Assembly (NCBI GenBank): GCA_005800255.1
Contig: SYGW01000092.1
Coordinates: 1 to 6,338 of the forward strand
DNA length: 6,338 nt
Reading direction: 5' to 3'
From: Nitrospiraceae bacterium
GTDB taxonomy: Bacteria > Nitrospirota > Nitrospiria > Nitrospirales > Nitrospiraceae
The notes under the pieces are model-generated. The model saw only the letters and a program-made list of their open reading frames with translations, was not told the DNA's origin and searched no databases. Each line of letters starts with the position of its first letter. Position 1 is the first letter of the stretch. The position numbers and the translations under genes were made by a program. This document shows positions 1 through 5,611 of this stretch, in pieces.

Positions 1-690
1 CACCGCAGCATCATCCTTGGCTTGGCTGCGGGCCCGGTCCAGCGCCCGCCCCATCGCCCAGGTCGCCACGTCCAGCCCCATCTCGGAATCGGTAAACGCC
101 GGGATATAGACCGGCACGTTCTTGATGTAGGCGCTCTTGAGGATGCCGGTTCCCTCATGCTCCTCGACCAGGGTCTTGCCCAGCTCGCGGGTCAGCATCT
201 CGGACGACAACAGTTGATCCGGAGAAACGCGCTTGAGCGTCCGCGAGACGACCTGCTCGACATAATTCAGGTTGGATTCCATCTCCAGTGTGTCGTAGAC
301 ACGGTTATAGCCTTTCTGAAACAGGGCCTCATCGGTCATGGCCGGATCATGCCGGTAATGGGTCTTCCCGACCGACTCGCTGAGCCCATGCGCGATCAAC
401 GCACCGGTCGAGACCACGGCCTGCACCATCCCGTGATCGATCATGCCGCTGATGATCTTTCCCATCTTGGCGATGGTCATCGCGCCGGACAGGGTCATTA
501 CCACGTGGCAGTCCGGGTCTTCGATCATGGCCCAGAGCACCTCGAACGCCTCGCCGAGGCGGCGCCCGCCGAACGCTGTCTTCCGCATCGCGCCCAGCAG
601 GTCCGAAAACGATCGGATGCGTTCGGGGTCGAGCGACTCCAGCGCTTCGAGTCCGTCTTGGGCCCCGTCGTGAAACTCCCGCGGTTGCAT
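1..690 (-). CDS. Deoxyhypusine synthase family protein (partial, C-terminus off the left edge)
   Basis: Reading the minus strand from ATG at 690-688 gives 230 residues with no stop before the edge. A GAGGAG ribosome binding site lies about 8 bases upstream. The family is recognised from its core: LSGAMTIAKMGKII (about 67-80), VVSTGALIAHGL (92-103), GYNRVYDTLE (127-136), and NVPVYIPAFTDSEMG (191-205). These correspond to the NAD/spermidine-binding Rossmann-like core of deoxyhypusine synthases. The catalytic lysine region (GGGxxKH in eukaryotic enzymes) would lie beyond the edge, so catalytic competence cannot be judged. Known for the family: eukaryotic and archaeal enzymes transfer an aminobutyl group from spermidine to eIF5A. 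Bacteria lack canonical eIF5A, and some bacterial homologues make homospermidine. The substrate here is therefore unknown; a polyamine aminobutyl transfer is an inference. It appears to be transcribed alone, with the tRNA-Glu terminator upstream. Confidence 0.88.
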   Translation of the reverse strand, partial: MQPREFHDGAQDGLEALESLDPERIRSFSDLLGAMRKTAFGGRRLGEAFEVLWAMIEDPDCHVVMTLSGAMTIAKMGKIISGMIDHGMVQAVVSTGALIAHGLSESVGKTHYRHDPAMTDEALFQKGYNRVYDTLEMESNLNYVEQVVSRTLKRVSPDQLLSSEMLTRELGKTLVEEHEGTGILKSAYIKNVPVYIPAFTDSEMGLDVATWAMGRALDRARSQAKDDAAV

Positions 691-762
691 CACCGGAATC
701 TCCTCACTCCCCCACGCGGACGCGCTGTGGAAAGCGTGCGCATCGCGCAAAAGGACTCACAC

Positions 763-790
763 CTTATCCTAACAACTCAAAAAAACTCAA
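763..790 (-). promoter_or_regulatory. Possible sigma-70 promoter of the deoxyhypusine-synthase-like gene
   Basis: On the minus strand TTGAGT (790-785) and GATAAG (768-763) are 16 bases apart, in a locally AT-rich patch between GC-rich stretches. The predicted start lies near 756, leaving a leader of about 65 bases. The patch also holds the direct repeat AACTCAA at 774-780 and 784-790. Each hexamer matches the consensus only partly, so this is a candidate only. Confidence 0.28.
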
Positions 791-905
791 GTCCGTAGCA
801 TCATGTGGCCAAAGTGGGTAGACTACCGGCCGTCCCCTCCCTCAGTTGCCCACATCTGCCTCGTGGATTGTCGGGACTGCATGGCGTACAGTGGGCGGCC
901 AGGTT

Positions 906-1127
906 ATGCGAGACGAAGAAAAGCGGACAATCTACTGGAAGTGTCTCTAGGCACCGCAATAGAAAGGCGCTCGGATCACACGAAGAACACTTGCGGTATC
1001 TCGCGGATCGCCTCTCAAATGAGAAGAGGCTCCCGCCAAGCAAGCTCGGGCAGAACTGGATTACTGGTGGCAAAAGAACTATCCGCTCACATTTGATCGA
1101 AGTGAGCGGCTCAACCGAAGGTTGGTA
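906..1127 (+). pseudogene. Possible frameshifted remnant of a small unknown gene
   Basis: Three consecutive pieces in alternating frames read like one short charged, helical protein. ATG 906 begins MRDEEKRTIYWKCL and then stops at 948-950. The next frame, from about 949, gives SHEEHLRYLADRLSNEKRL. The first frame resumes from about 1035 with ARAELDYWWQKNYPLTF and SERLNRRLVW, running into the tRNA-Glu 3' end. One extra base near 945-950 and one lost base near 1030-1038 would rejoin them. No family is recognised. The ribosome binding site is poor (AGG only 2 bases before ATG), and the frame runs through the apparent terminator hairpin. Chance protein-like composition is a real alternative. Confidence 0.25.
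1083..1109 (-). terminator. Probable intrinsic terminator after tRNA-Glu
   Basis: CCGCTCAC (1083-1090) and GTGAGCGG (1102-1109) form a perfect 8-bp stem with an 11-base loop, beginning 18 bases past the tRNA 3' end on the minus strand. The bases that follow on that strand, ATAGTTCTTTTGCC, give only an interrupted T tract, so termination may be incomplete. Confidence 0.5.
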
Positions 1128-1205
1128 TGGTGGTCCCAACGGGATTCGAACCCGTGTTTGAGCCTTGAGAGGGCTCCGTCCTAGGCCAGGCTAGACGATG
1201 GGACC
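1128..1205 (-). tRNA. tRNA-Glu (anticodon CUC)
   Basis: The minus strand folds as a full cloverleaf of 78 nt including an encoded CCA. The acceptor stem GGTCCCA/TGGGACC has 7 perfect pairs. The D arm is GTCT...AGGAC. The anticodon stem GAGCC/GGCTC encloses the loop CTCTCAA, which places CTC at positions 34-36. The T arm ACGGG/CCCGT has the loop TTCGAAT. The discriminator base is A, followed by CCA at 1130-1128. Anticodon CUC reads GAG. It lies on the same strand as gltX, whose product should charge it, and is followed by a probable terminator. The D stem is imperfect beyond three pairs but within normal variation. Confidence 0.96.
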
Positions 1206-1301
1206 AGCCAGTCTTCAGCAGAAGGGAAAACTATGGCAGACGGCCCGGAACCATACCACAGGGGTTGGGTGATTGCAACGCACGAGGGAATCGCTGCGCC
1301 G

Positions 1302-1637
1302 ATGAAAGCCTTGCTCTCGGTCTCGCTCGCTCTGTTTTTGTTGCTGGGTTGCGCCACCGATCGCGATCGCCTGATGCGGGATAAGTACCCATCCTATCCC
1401 GACTCGATCAAGCGGGCCATCGACGAGAGCTATCTCGTAGCCGGCATGGACCAGGAGCAGGTGTACTTAACCCTGGGCCAGGCGATGTGCAAAAAACAGG
1501 TGCAACGGAAGGGCAAGCAGGTCGAGGTTTGGCTCTACCCACCCGGCGGGCGAGAGCCCTGTCTCACGGCCAAACACCGGGTCTATTTCGAGCAAGGCCG
1601 CCTGACGGAGTGGGAAGTCAACCAAGAGGTCAAGTAA
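1302..1637 (+). CDS. Small lipoprotein, possibly SmpA/OmlA (BamE)-like
   Basis: The 111-residue product starts at ATG 1302, where a classic lipoprotein signal begins: MKALL, a hydrophobic run, then the lipobox LLGC with the acylated cysteine at residue 17. An upstream in-frame ATG at 1233 would bury this signal behind 23 polar residues and lies only 28 bases from the tRNA-Glu 5' end, so it is rejected. The binding site is modest (GAGGGA at 1284-1289, about 12 bases upstream). Alanine at +2 predicts outer-membrane sorting. The mature part has about 95 residues: GMDQEQVYLTLG near 47-58, a tryptophan-containing VEVWLYPPGG, and a closing VYFEQGRLTEWEV. The GMxxxqV...LG, then aromatic strand, then f..GrL order recalls SmpA/OmlA folds, but the family call is tentative. 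Two further cysteines (in AMCKK and EPCLT) could form a disulfide. It is transcribed alone, against the flanking tRNA genes. Confidence 0.82.
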   Translation: MKALLSVSLALFLLLGCATDRDRLMRDKYPSYPDSIKRAIDESYLVAGMDQEQVYLTLGQAMCKKQVQRKGKQVEVWLYPPGGREPCLTAKHRVYFEQGRLTEWEVNQEVK

Positions 1638-1681
1638 AGATTTTGTGAGACGGATGGCCCGGATTGGCGTGAGAAAAAAGG

Positions 1682-1755
1682 TGGCTGGGGGACTAGGATT
1701 CGAACCTAGGTAGTCAGATCCAGAGTCTGACGTCCTACCACTAGACGATCCCCCA
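1682..1755 (-). tRNA. tRNA-Gln (anticodon CUG)
   Basis: The 74-nt minus-strand cloverleaf includes an encoded CCA. The acceptor TGGGGGA/TCCCCCA has the weak U1-A72 pair typical of bacterial tRNA-Gln. The D arm is GTCTAGTGGTAGGAC. The anticodon stem TCAGA/TCTGA holds the loop CTCTGGA, giving anticodon CTG. The T arm CTAGG/CCTAG has the loop TTCGAAT. The discriminator is G, as expected for Gln. It starts 37 bases after the gltX stop on the same strand. A run of six T (1679-1674) follows the CCA by two bases, with no hairpin of its own. Confidence 0.96.
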
Positions 1756-1769
1756 ACCGTATCGGCAGC

Positions 1770-1796
1770 CTAATATAAGGCCCGCGGGAGAGTCAA
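1770..1796 (-). promoter_or_regulatory. Possible tRNA-Gln promoter overlapping the gltX stop
   Basis: TTGACT (1796-1791) overlaps the TGA stop of gltX. TATTAG (1775-1770) follows after a short 15-base spacer, and an overlapping TATATT lies at 13 bases. The predicted start is about 8 bases before the tRNA 5' end. The spacing is below the usual 16-18, so read-through from gltX is an equally good explanation for tRNA-Gln expression. Confidence 0.3.
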
Positions 1797-3214
1797 GCGC
1801 CGCCGCGCTTGGCCCGCTCGATCCCCTTCCGTAGCCGGGCCAGCGTCCGGTCGCGCCCCAGCAGTTCGATCACTTCGAAGAGGCCGGGGCTGGCGGTCCG
1901 TCCGGTCACGGCCAGCCGCACCGGTTGCGCCAGTTGCCCCATCTTCAACCCGTCCTCCTCGATGACCTGCTTGAACGCCCCTTCCAGCGGCACATGTGAG
2001 AAATCCGGCGCAGCCTGGAACCGCTCCGCGAGTTTCTCGAGCGCGGAGGCGATGGCCGGCGTCAGCAGTTTGGTTGCCGCATCTGCGTCCATCTCGATCT
2101 GCTCCTGCAGATAGGGCACGGCGGCCTGCGCCATCTCCGCCAGCGTGCGCGCCCGCTCCTGAAACAGCGTGACCAGCCGGGCCAGCCAGCCGGCCGGGGC
2201 CTTGCGAGCCGCGTCACCGACGCCGACTTGCTCCAGGAACGGGAGCAGCAGCGAGGCAATCTTCGCCGGCTCGCTCTGTTTGATGTACTGGGCGTTCATC
2301 CAGAGCAGTTTGTCCGGATTGAAGACCGCCGCGGACTTCTGCACATGATCAAAGGAGAAGTTAGCGATCATCTCCGGCAACGAGAAAATTTCCTGGTCCC
2401 CGTGGGACCATCCGAGGCGCACCAAATAGTTGATCAGCGCTTCCGGCAGATACCCCATCTCTTTGTAGGCCAGGACCGACGTGGCGCCATGCCGTTTGGA
2501 CAGTTTCGCCTTGTCCGCCCCCATGATCATGGAGAGGTGCCCGAAGCGCGGGATCGGATAGCCCAACGCCCGGAAGATTGGGATCTGGCGCGGGGTATTG
2601 TTCAAATGATCGTCGCCCCGGATCACGTGGGTAATGCCCATCAAGGCATCGTCCACCACGACGGAGAAATTATAGGTCGGGTAGCCGTTGGACCGCAGGA
2701 TGATCAGATCGTCCAACACGTTGTTGTCGAAGACCACCCGCCCCTTGATCAGGTCCTCGACCACCGTCTGGCCTTCTTGCGGAGCCTTGAACCGCAAGGC
2801 CGCATCGCCGGTCGGGGTGGTGATGCCACGGGCGCGACAGCGGCCGTCATATTTCGGCGTGAGTCCCTTGGCCTGGGCTTCCTTGCGGCGCGCCTCCAGT
2901 TCGTCGGCGCTGCACACGCACCAGTACGCTTGGCCTTGATCGAGCAGAGACATGGCCCGCTCCCGGTACAGGTCCATCCGATCGGTCTGCCGATAGGGCC
3001 CCTCATCCCAATTCAACCCTACCCACTGCATGCCGTTCAGAATGATCTGGATCGCTTCGTCGGTGGAACGGTCCTGATCGGTGTCCTCGATCCGCAGGAT
3101 GAACGTGCCCTGCTCGTGGCGCGCCCAGAGCCAGTTGAAGAGGGCGGTCCGGACCCCGCCGATATGGAGGTAGCCGGTTGGACTGGGCGCAAACCGAACT
3201 TTGACGTGACTCAC
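1793..3214 (-). CDS. gltX: Glutamyl-tRNA synthetase (GluRS, class I)
   Basis: This cytoplasmic enzyme attaches glutamate to tRNA-Glu in an ATP-dependent reaction. The 473-residue length is normal for bacterial GluRS. The Rossmann catalytic domain opens with VRFAPSPTGYLHIGG (6-20, the HIGH-type motif), then LRIEDTD (40-46), and VIRGDDHL (197-204). KLSKR (237-241) is the KMSKS-type loop. The C-terminal helical anticodon-binding domain follows and ends with GQLAQPVRLAVTG and SPGLFEVIELLG. C99, C101 and C126 match three zinc ligands of E. coli-type GluRS; the fourth, a histidine, is replaced by alanine. R354 in QERARTL seems to align with the arginine that marks discriminating GluRS, where non-discriminating enzymes have Gln; this alignment was made by eye. 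The start is GTG at 3214, placed by the N-terminal motif; no strong ribosome binding site is visible. It lies 45 bases after the ferredoxin gene and probably shares its transcript. Confidence 0.98.
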   Translation of the reverse strand: MSHVKVRFAPSPTGYLHIGGVRTALFNWLWARHEQGTFILRIEDTDQDRSTDEAIQIILNGMQWVGLNWDEGPYRQTDRMDLYRERAMSLLDQGQAYWCVCSADELEARRKEAQAKGLTPKYDGRCRARGITTPTGDAALRFKAPQEGQTVVEDLIKGRVVFDNNVLDDLIILRSNGYPTYNFSVVVDDALMGITHVIRGDDHLNNTPRQIPIFRALGYPIPRFGHLSMIMGADKAKLSKRHGATSVLAYKEMGYLPEALINYLVRLGWSHGDQEIFSLPEMIANFSFDHVQKSAAVFNPDKLLWMNAQYIKQSEPAKIASLLLPFLEQVGVGDAARKAPAGWLARLVTLFQERARTLAEMAQAAVPYLQEQIEMDADAATKLLTPAIASALEKLAERFQAAPDFSHVPLEGAFKQVIEEDGLKMGQLAQPVRLAVTGRTASPGLFEVIELLGRDRTLARLRKGIERAKRGGA

Positions 3215-3259
3215 GGTATTGGCTCGCTGAATATCGGAAATAAGAGAAGAAGAGGCCGG

Positions 3260-3673
3260 TCAATGACCTTCTTTAACGAGGTTCTTGTTCACGGCCGGAA
3301 TCTGCACGACCAGATCCATGGTCCCGTTCGGCACGCACTGGCAGGCGAGGCGAGAGTTTAAGGTGATTTCCGGAGCCTCCTCCAACTGGTCAAACTCATC
3401 ATCCGTACCGTCGTTGCAGGACTGCAGCCCCTCTTTCACGATGACATGGCAGGTTGAGCAGGCGCAGACCCCTCCGCAGGCATGTTCCAGATCAATGCCC
3501 GCTCCCAGAGCGACATCCAACAGACTGCCGGGCAAGCCTGTTTCTCCATAAGGAACCTTCGCCGGATCGACCTGCACCTGCACCGTCTTGCCCGTTGCAA
3601 TGAAGGTCACGGTATAGGGCTTCGTCGGACGCTCGTACTCGGCCTTCTCGATGTAGGGATTGGTTCCGCCCAT
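3260..3673 (-). CDS. fdx: ISC-type [2Fe-2S] ferredoxin (adrenodoxin/Fdx family)
   Basis: The 137-residue cytoplasmic electron carrier has the adrenodoxin-type pattern C66-x5-C72-x2-C75 within ACGGVCACSTCHV, and C111 in SRLACQC. These four are the expected cluster ligands. HVIVKEG after the motif and DLVVQIP near the C-terminus match ISC ferredoxins. In E. coli-type systems Fdx gives electrons to IscS/IscU during cluster assembly. It is longer than E. coli Fdx (111), mainly through an N-terminal extension of about 19 residues before YTVTFIATG. Additional cysteines lie at C70, C86 and C113. ATG 3673 is the only methionine available upstream of the fold. AAGAGGG lies upstream with short spacing (4 bases). 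The gene is divergent from the isc operon rather than at its end, and is followed by gltX. Confidence 0.93.
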   Translation of the reverse strand: MGGTNPYIEKAEYERPTKPYTVTFIATGKTVQVQVDPAKVPYGETGLPGSLLDVALGAGIDLEHACGGVCACSTCHVIVKEGLQSCNDGTDDEFDQLEEAPEITLNSRLACQCVPNGTMDLVVQIPAVNKNLVKEGH

Positions 3674-3770
3674 AAAGCCCTCTTGGCGCCTCTAGAGTTC
3701 AACTGCCGCACACTGTATCACAAGAACATTGCGCTCTGCATCTGATATTTAACCATTGCAACTAAATGAA

Positions 3771-3787
3771 ATAATTCGATTAATTAT
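3771..3787. repeat. AT-rich inverted repeat upstream of the isc promoter
   Basis: ATAATT and AATTAT flank the 5-base centre CGATT, giving a perfect 6-5-6 dyad that ends 3 bases before the candidate -35. It could be a regulator site or part of an upstream activating element. In such AT-rich sequence a chance dyad of this size is not rare. Confidence 0.35.
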
Positions 3788-3790
3788 CAA

Positions 3791-3820
3791 TTGACAGTGA
3801 ATGAACGGCAGTGATAGATT
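3791..3820 (+). promoter_or_regulatory. Candidate sigma-70 promoter of the isc operon
   Basis: TTGACA at 3791-3796 is a perfect -35 hexamer. TAGATT at 3815-3820 matches the -10 consensus at 4 of 6 positions, with an 18-base spacer. An overlapping ATAGAT would have 17. Transcription would begin near 3827, leaving a leader of about 55 bases before the TTG start of the regulator. Confidence 0.55.
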
Positions 3821-3825
3821 GTGTG

Positions 3826-3840
3826 CGATCATTTTGATCG
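3826..3840. promoter_or_regulatory. Perfect palindrome, candidate operator at the isc transcription start
   Basis: CGATCA-TTT-TGATCG is a perfect 15-base dyad (6-3-6) beginning 5 bases after the candidate -10 and covering the expected start site. Bound protein there would block initiation, as expected for autorepression by the Rrf2 regulator encoded just downstream. It does not clearly match E. coli IscR type 1 or type 2 sites as I remember them. It could alternatively form a small hairpin in the leader. Confidence 0.4.
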
Positions 3841-3854
3841 GAGATGAATTTAGT

Positions 3855-3876
3855 CCCCGATCTTCCAAGTCGGAGG
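3855..3876 (+). promoter_or_regulatory. Leader hairpin that can cover the regulator's ribosome binding site
   Basis: CCCCGA (3855-3860) can pair with TCGG-A-GG (3870-3876) using six pairs with one bulged A. This encloses the whole GGAGG (3872-3876) that lies 5 bases before the TTG start. The loop can gain two extra pairs. Such a fold would limit translation initiation of the regulator. Whether it forms or is controlled is not shown by sequence alone. Confidence 0.3.
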
Positions 3877-3881
3877 TTATT

Positions 3882-4358
3882 TTGCTGAAGCTCTCGAAGA
3901 AGGCAGACTACGGGCTCATGGCCCTGCAATACATCGCCTCGGTGCAATACGGCGATGTAGCCCGCGCGCGGATTGTGAACACGAAGGAAATTGCGGAAGA
4001 GTACCACATCCCGGTCGAACTGCTGGCCAAGGTCCTTCAGGCCCTCGCCAAGCAGGGCATCGTCGAAAGCCAAAACGGCCCCAAGGGCGGCTACCTGCTC
4101 GCCCGCCGCGCGGGGAGCATCACGATCGCCCAAGTTCTGGAGGCCATTGAAGGCCCCCTCGGCATTGCCGACTGCTATCACGACAAGGACGCGTCGTCCT
4201 GCTTGCAACGGGAACATTGCAACATCAGAACCCCCCTCCTGAAAGTGCAAAGCAGCATTTACCAGTTGCTGAACAATATGACCGTCGAAGATATGATGGG
4301 CGGGACCCCCCTGATCACGGTCCAGTCGATCACCACCGCTGAAGGAGTTGAGCGATGA
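3882..4358 (+). CDS. iscR: Rrf2-family Fe-S regulator, IscR-like
   Basis: This 158-residue transcription factor is predicted to sense Fe-S status and control the isc genes that follow. The start is TTG at 3882, 5 bases after GGAGG; it places [14 protein letters not shown] at the N-terminus, as in Rrf2 proteins. An in-frame ATG at 3801 would add 27 unrelated residues and lies upstream of the expected transcription start. The winged helix-turn-helix spans about 34-75 ([19 protein letters not shown], then [11 protein letters not shown] as the wing). C98, C107 and C113 fit an Fe-S site with spacing C-x8-C-x5-C. E. coli IscR has C-x5-C-x5-C plus a histidine three residues on, where this protein has R116. 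H100 or H112 could serve instead. The residue matching E. coli E43 appears to be A49. The TGA overlaps the iscS ATG in ATGA. NsrR-type nitric oxide sensing is an alternative; the operon context favours an isc role. Confidence 0.88.
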   Translation: MLKLSKKADYGLMALQYIASVQYGDVARARIVNTKEIAEEYHIPVELLAKVLQALAKQGIVESQNGPKGGYLLARRAGSITIAQVLEAIEGPLGIADCYHDKDASSCLQREHCNIRTPLLKVQSSIYQLLNNMTVEDMMGGTPLITVQSITTAEGVER

Positions 4359-5572
4359 AGTTCCCGATTTTCCTCGACAATCATTCCACGACCCCGATGG
4401 ACCCGCGGGTCCTGGAGACCATGCTGCCCTACTTCTGCGAGAAGTTCGGCAACGCCGCCAGCCGGAACCATCCCTTCGGATGGGAAGCCGAAGAGGCGGT
4501 CGAGGCGGCGCGCCAGCAGATCGCCAAACTGATCCACGCCGACGCCAAGGAACTGGTCTTCACCAGCGGCGCCACGGAATCCGACAACCTGGCGATCAAG
4601 GGCGTGCTGGAAATGTACAAGGAAAAGGGCGATCACATCATCACCAGCGCGACCGAGCACCGCGCCGTCCTGGACACGGCCAAGAGCCTGGAGTCGAAGA
4701 AGGGCATCAAGGTCACCTATCTGCCCGTGGACAAGTACGGGATGGTCAATCCGGAGGACGTGCGAAACGCCATCACCGACAAAACCATCCTGATCTCCAT
4801 CATGATGGCCAACAACGAAATCGGGACCATCAACCCGATCAAGGAGATCGGCAAGATCGCCAAGGAAAAGGGCGTCCTGTTCCATTGCGACGCTACCCAG
4901 GGCGTGGGGAAAATCCCCGTGAACGTGCAGGAGATGGGCATCGACCTGATGGCCTTTTCCGCCCACAAGATTTACGGACCCAAGGGCATCGGCGCCCTCT
5001 ACGTTCGCAAGAAGGCGCCGCGCGTGCGGCTGGCCCCGATCATCGACGGAGGGGGCCATGAGCGAGGCATGAGGTCCGGCACCCTGCCCGTTCCCCTGAT
5101 CGTCGGCTTCGGGCAGGCCTGCGAACTCTGCGAACAGGAGATGCCGACCGAATCGGTGAAACTGGCGACCCTCCGGGATCGGCTCCAGGATGGCATCATG
5201 AAGCATTTGGGCGAAGCCTACCTCAACGGCCACCCGACACAGCGGTTGCCGCACAACCTCAATATTTCCTTCGCGTACGTCGAGGGCGAATCGCTGTTGA
5301 TGGGCGTCAAGGAGATCGCCCTCTCCTCCGGGTCCGCCTGCACCTCCGCGACCCTGGAGCCCTCCTATGTGCTCCGGGCCTTGGGCGTGGGGTCCGACCT
5401 GGCCCATTCCTCGATCCGGTTCGGGCTGGGGCGCTTCAACACGGTGGACGAGGTTGACTATACGGCGAAACGGATTATCGAGATTGTGACCAAGCTGCGG
5501 GAGATGTCGCCCCTGTACGAAATGGCCAAAGAAGGGATCGACTTGAAGTCGGTCCAGTGGAGCGCTCACTAA
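4355..5572 (+). CDS. iscS: Cysteine desulfurase IscS (class V aminotransferase fold, PLP)
   Basis: This cytoplasmic PLP enzyme converts cysteine to alanine and carries the released sulfur as a persulfide to IscU. Its 405 residues are one longer than E. coli Isc[15 protein letters not shown] opens the protein. [10 protein letters not shown] (71-80) and EHRAV (101-105) hold cofactor-site residues, including H102. DATQ (179-182) contains the PLP-nitrogen aspartate. [10 protein letters not shown] places the Schiff-base lysine at K205. [14 protein letters not shown] (324-337) carries the persulfide cysteine C329 on the long mobile loop of group I enzymes. The C-terminus [18 protein letters not shown] is the IscU-docking tail typical of IscS rather than NifS or SufS. 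The ATG overlaps the regulator's stop by 4 bases, with AAGGAG about 8 bases upstream, implying translational coupling. All key residues are present. Confidence 0.98.
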   Translation: MKFPIFLDNHSTTPMDPRVLETMLPYFCEKFGNAASRNHPFGWEAEEAVEAARQQIAKLIHADAKELVFTSGATESDNLAIKGVLEMYKEKGDHIITSATEHRAVLDTAKSLESKKGIKVTYLPVDKYGMVNPEDVRNAITDKTILISIMMANNEIGTINPIKEIGKIAKEKGVLFHCDATQGVGKIPVNVQEMGIDLMAFSAHKIYGPKGIGALYVRKKAPRVRLAPIIDGGGHERGMRSGTLPVPLIVGFGQACELCEQEMPTESVKLATLRDRLQDGIMKHLGEAYLNGHPTQRLPHNLNISFAYVEGESLLMGVKEIALSSGSACTSATLEPSYVLRALGVGSDLAHSSIRFGLGRFNTVDEVDYTAKRIIEIVTKLREMSPLYEMAKEGIDLKSVQWSAH

Positions 5573-5611
5573 TTCGCAACGATAGAGACCGACGCAGAGG
5601 AGGATTGCACC

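Larger units (their letters stand above)
691..1127. other. Stretch of about 440 bases without an intact gene
   Basis: No intact, credible coding region is present. Open frames on both strands lack a good ribosome binding site and some start in or run into the tRNA-Glu gene. The plus-strand frame ending near 1161 finishes in NGIRTRV, the usual artefact of reading the T-arm of a tRNA in antisense. The segment holds the possible promoter at 763-790, a possible frameshifted relic from 906, and the hairpin at 1083-1109. Confidence 0.6.
3674..3881. promoter_or_regulatory. Divergent fdx / isc control region
   Basis: These 208 bases between the fdx start and the regulator start are markedly richer in A+T than the flanking genes, especially 3745-3795. 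A shared region lets one regulator act on both directions. On the plus side it holds a promoter, two inverted repeats and a leader hairpin, listed separately. On the minus side several AT-rich hexamers are possible, but no -35/-10 pair stands out, so the fdx promoter is not placed. Confidence 0.7.

Noticed and set aside
22..798. A 258-codon plus-strand open frame opposite the deoxyhypusine-synthase-like gene
   Set aside because: It is the antisense shadow of a recognisable gene with a good start and binding site on the minus strand.
801..1139. Minus-strand open frame of 112 codons starting inside tRNA-Glu
   Set aside because: Its start lies in the tRNA acceptor stem and T arm region, and it has no binding site or family resemblance.
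805..1161. Plus-strand open frame of 118 codons ending in NGIRTRV
   Set aside because: The ending is the known artefact of translating the antisense of a tRNA T arm. The frame lacks a ribosome binding site. Only its middle part is kept, as part of the possible relic.
1233..1301. Longer start for the lipoprotein
   Set aside because: It would place 23 polar residues before the lipoprotein signal; ATG 1302 begins the signal exactly.
2228..3361. A 377-codon plus-strand open frame opposite gltX
   Set aside because: It is antisense to a clear glutamyl-tRNA synthetase and to the end of fdx, with no recognisable domain.
3801..3881. Longer ATG start for the Rrf2 regulator
   Set aside because: ATG 3801 lies between the candidate -35 and -10, the added residues match nothing in the family, and GGAGG-TTG at 3872-3884 fits the family N-terminus.
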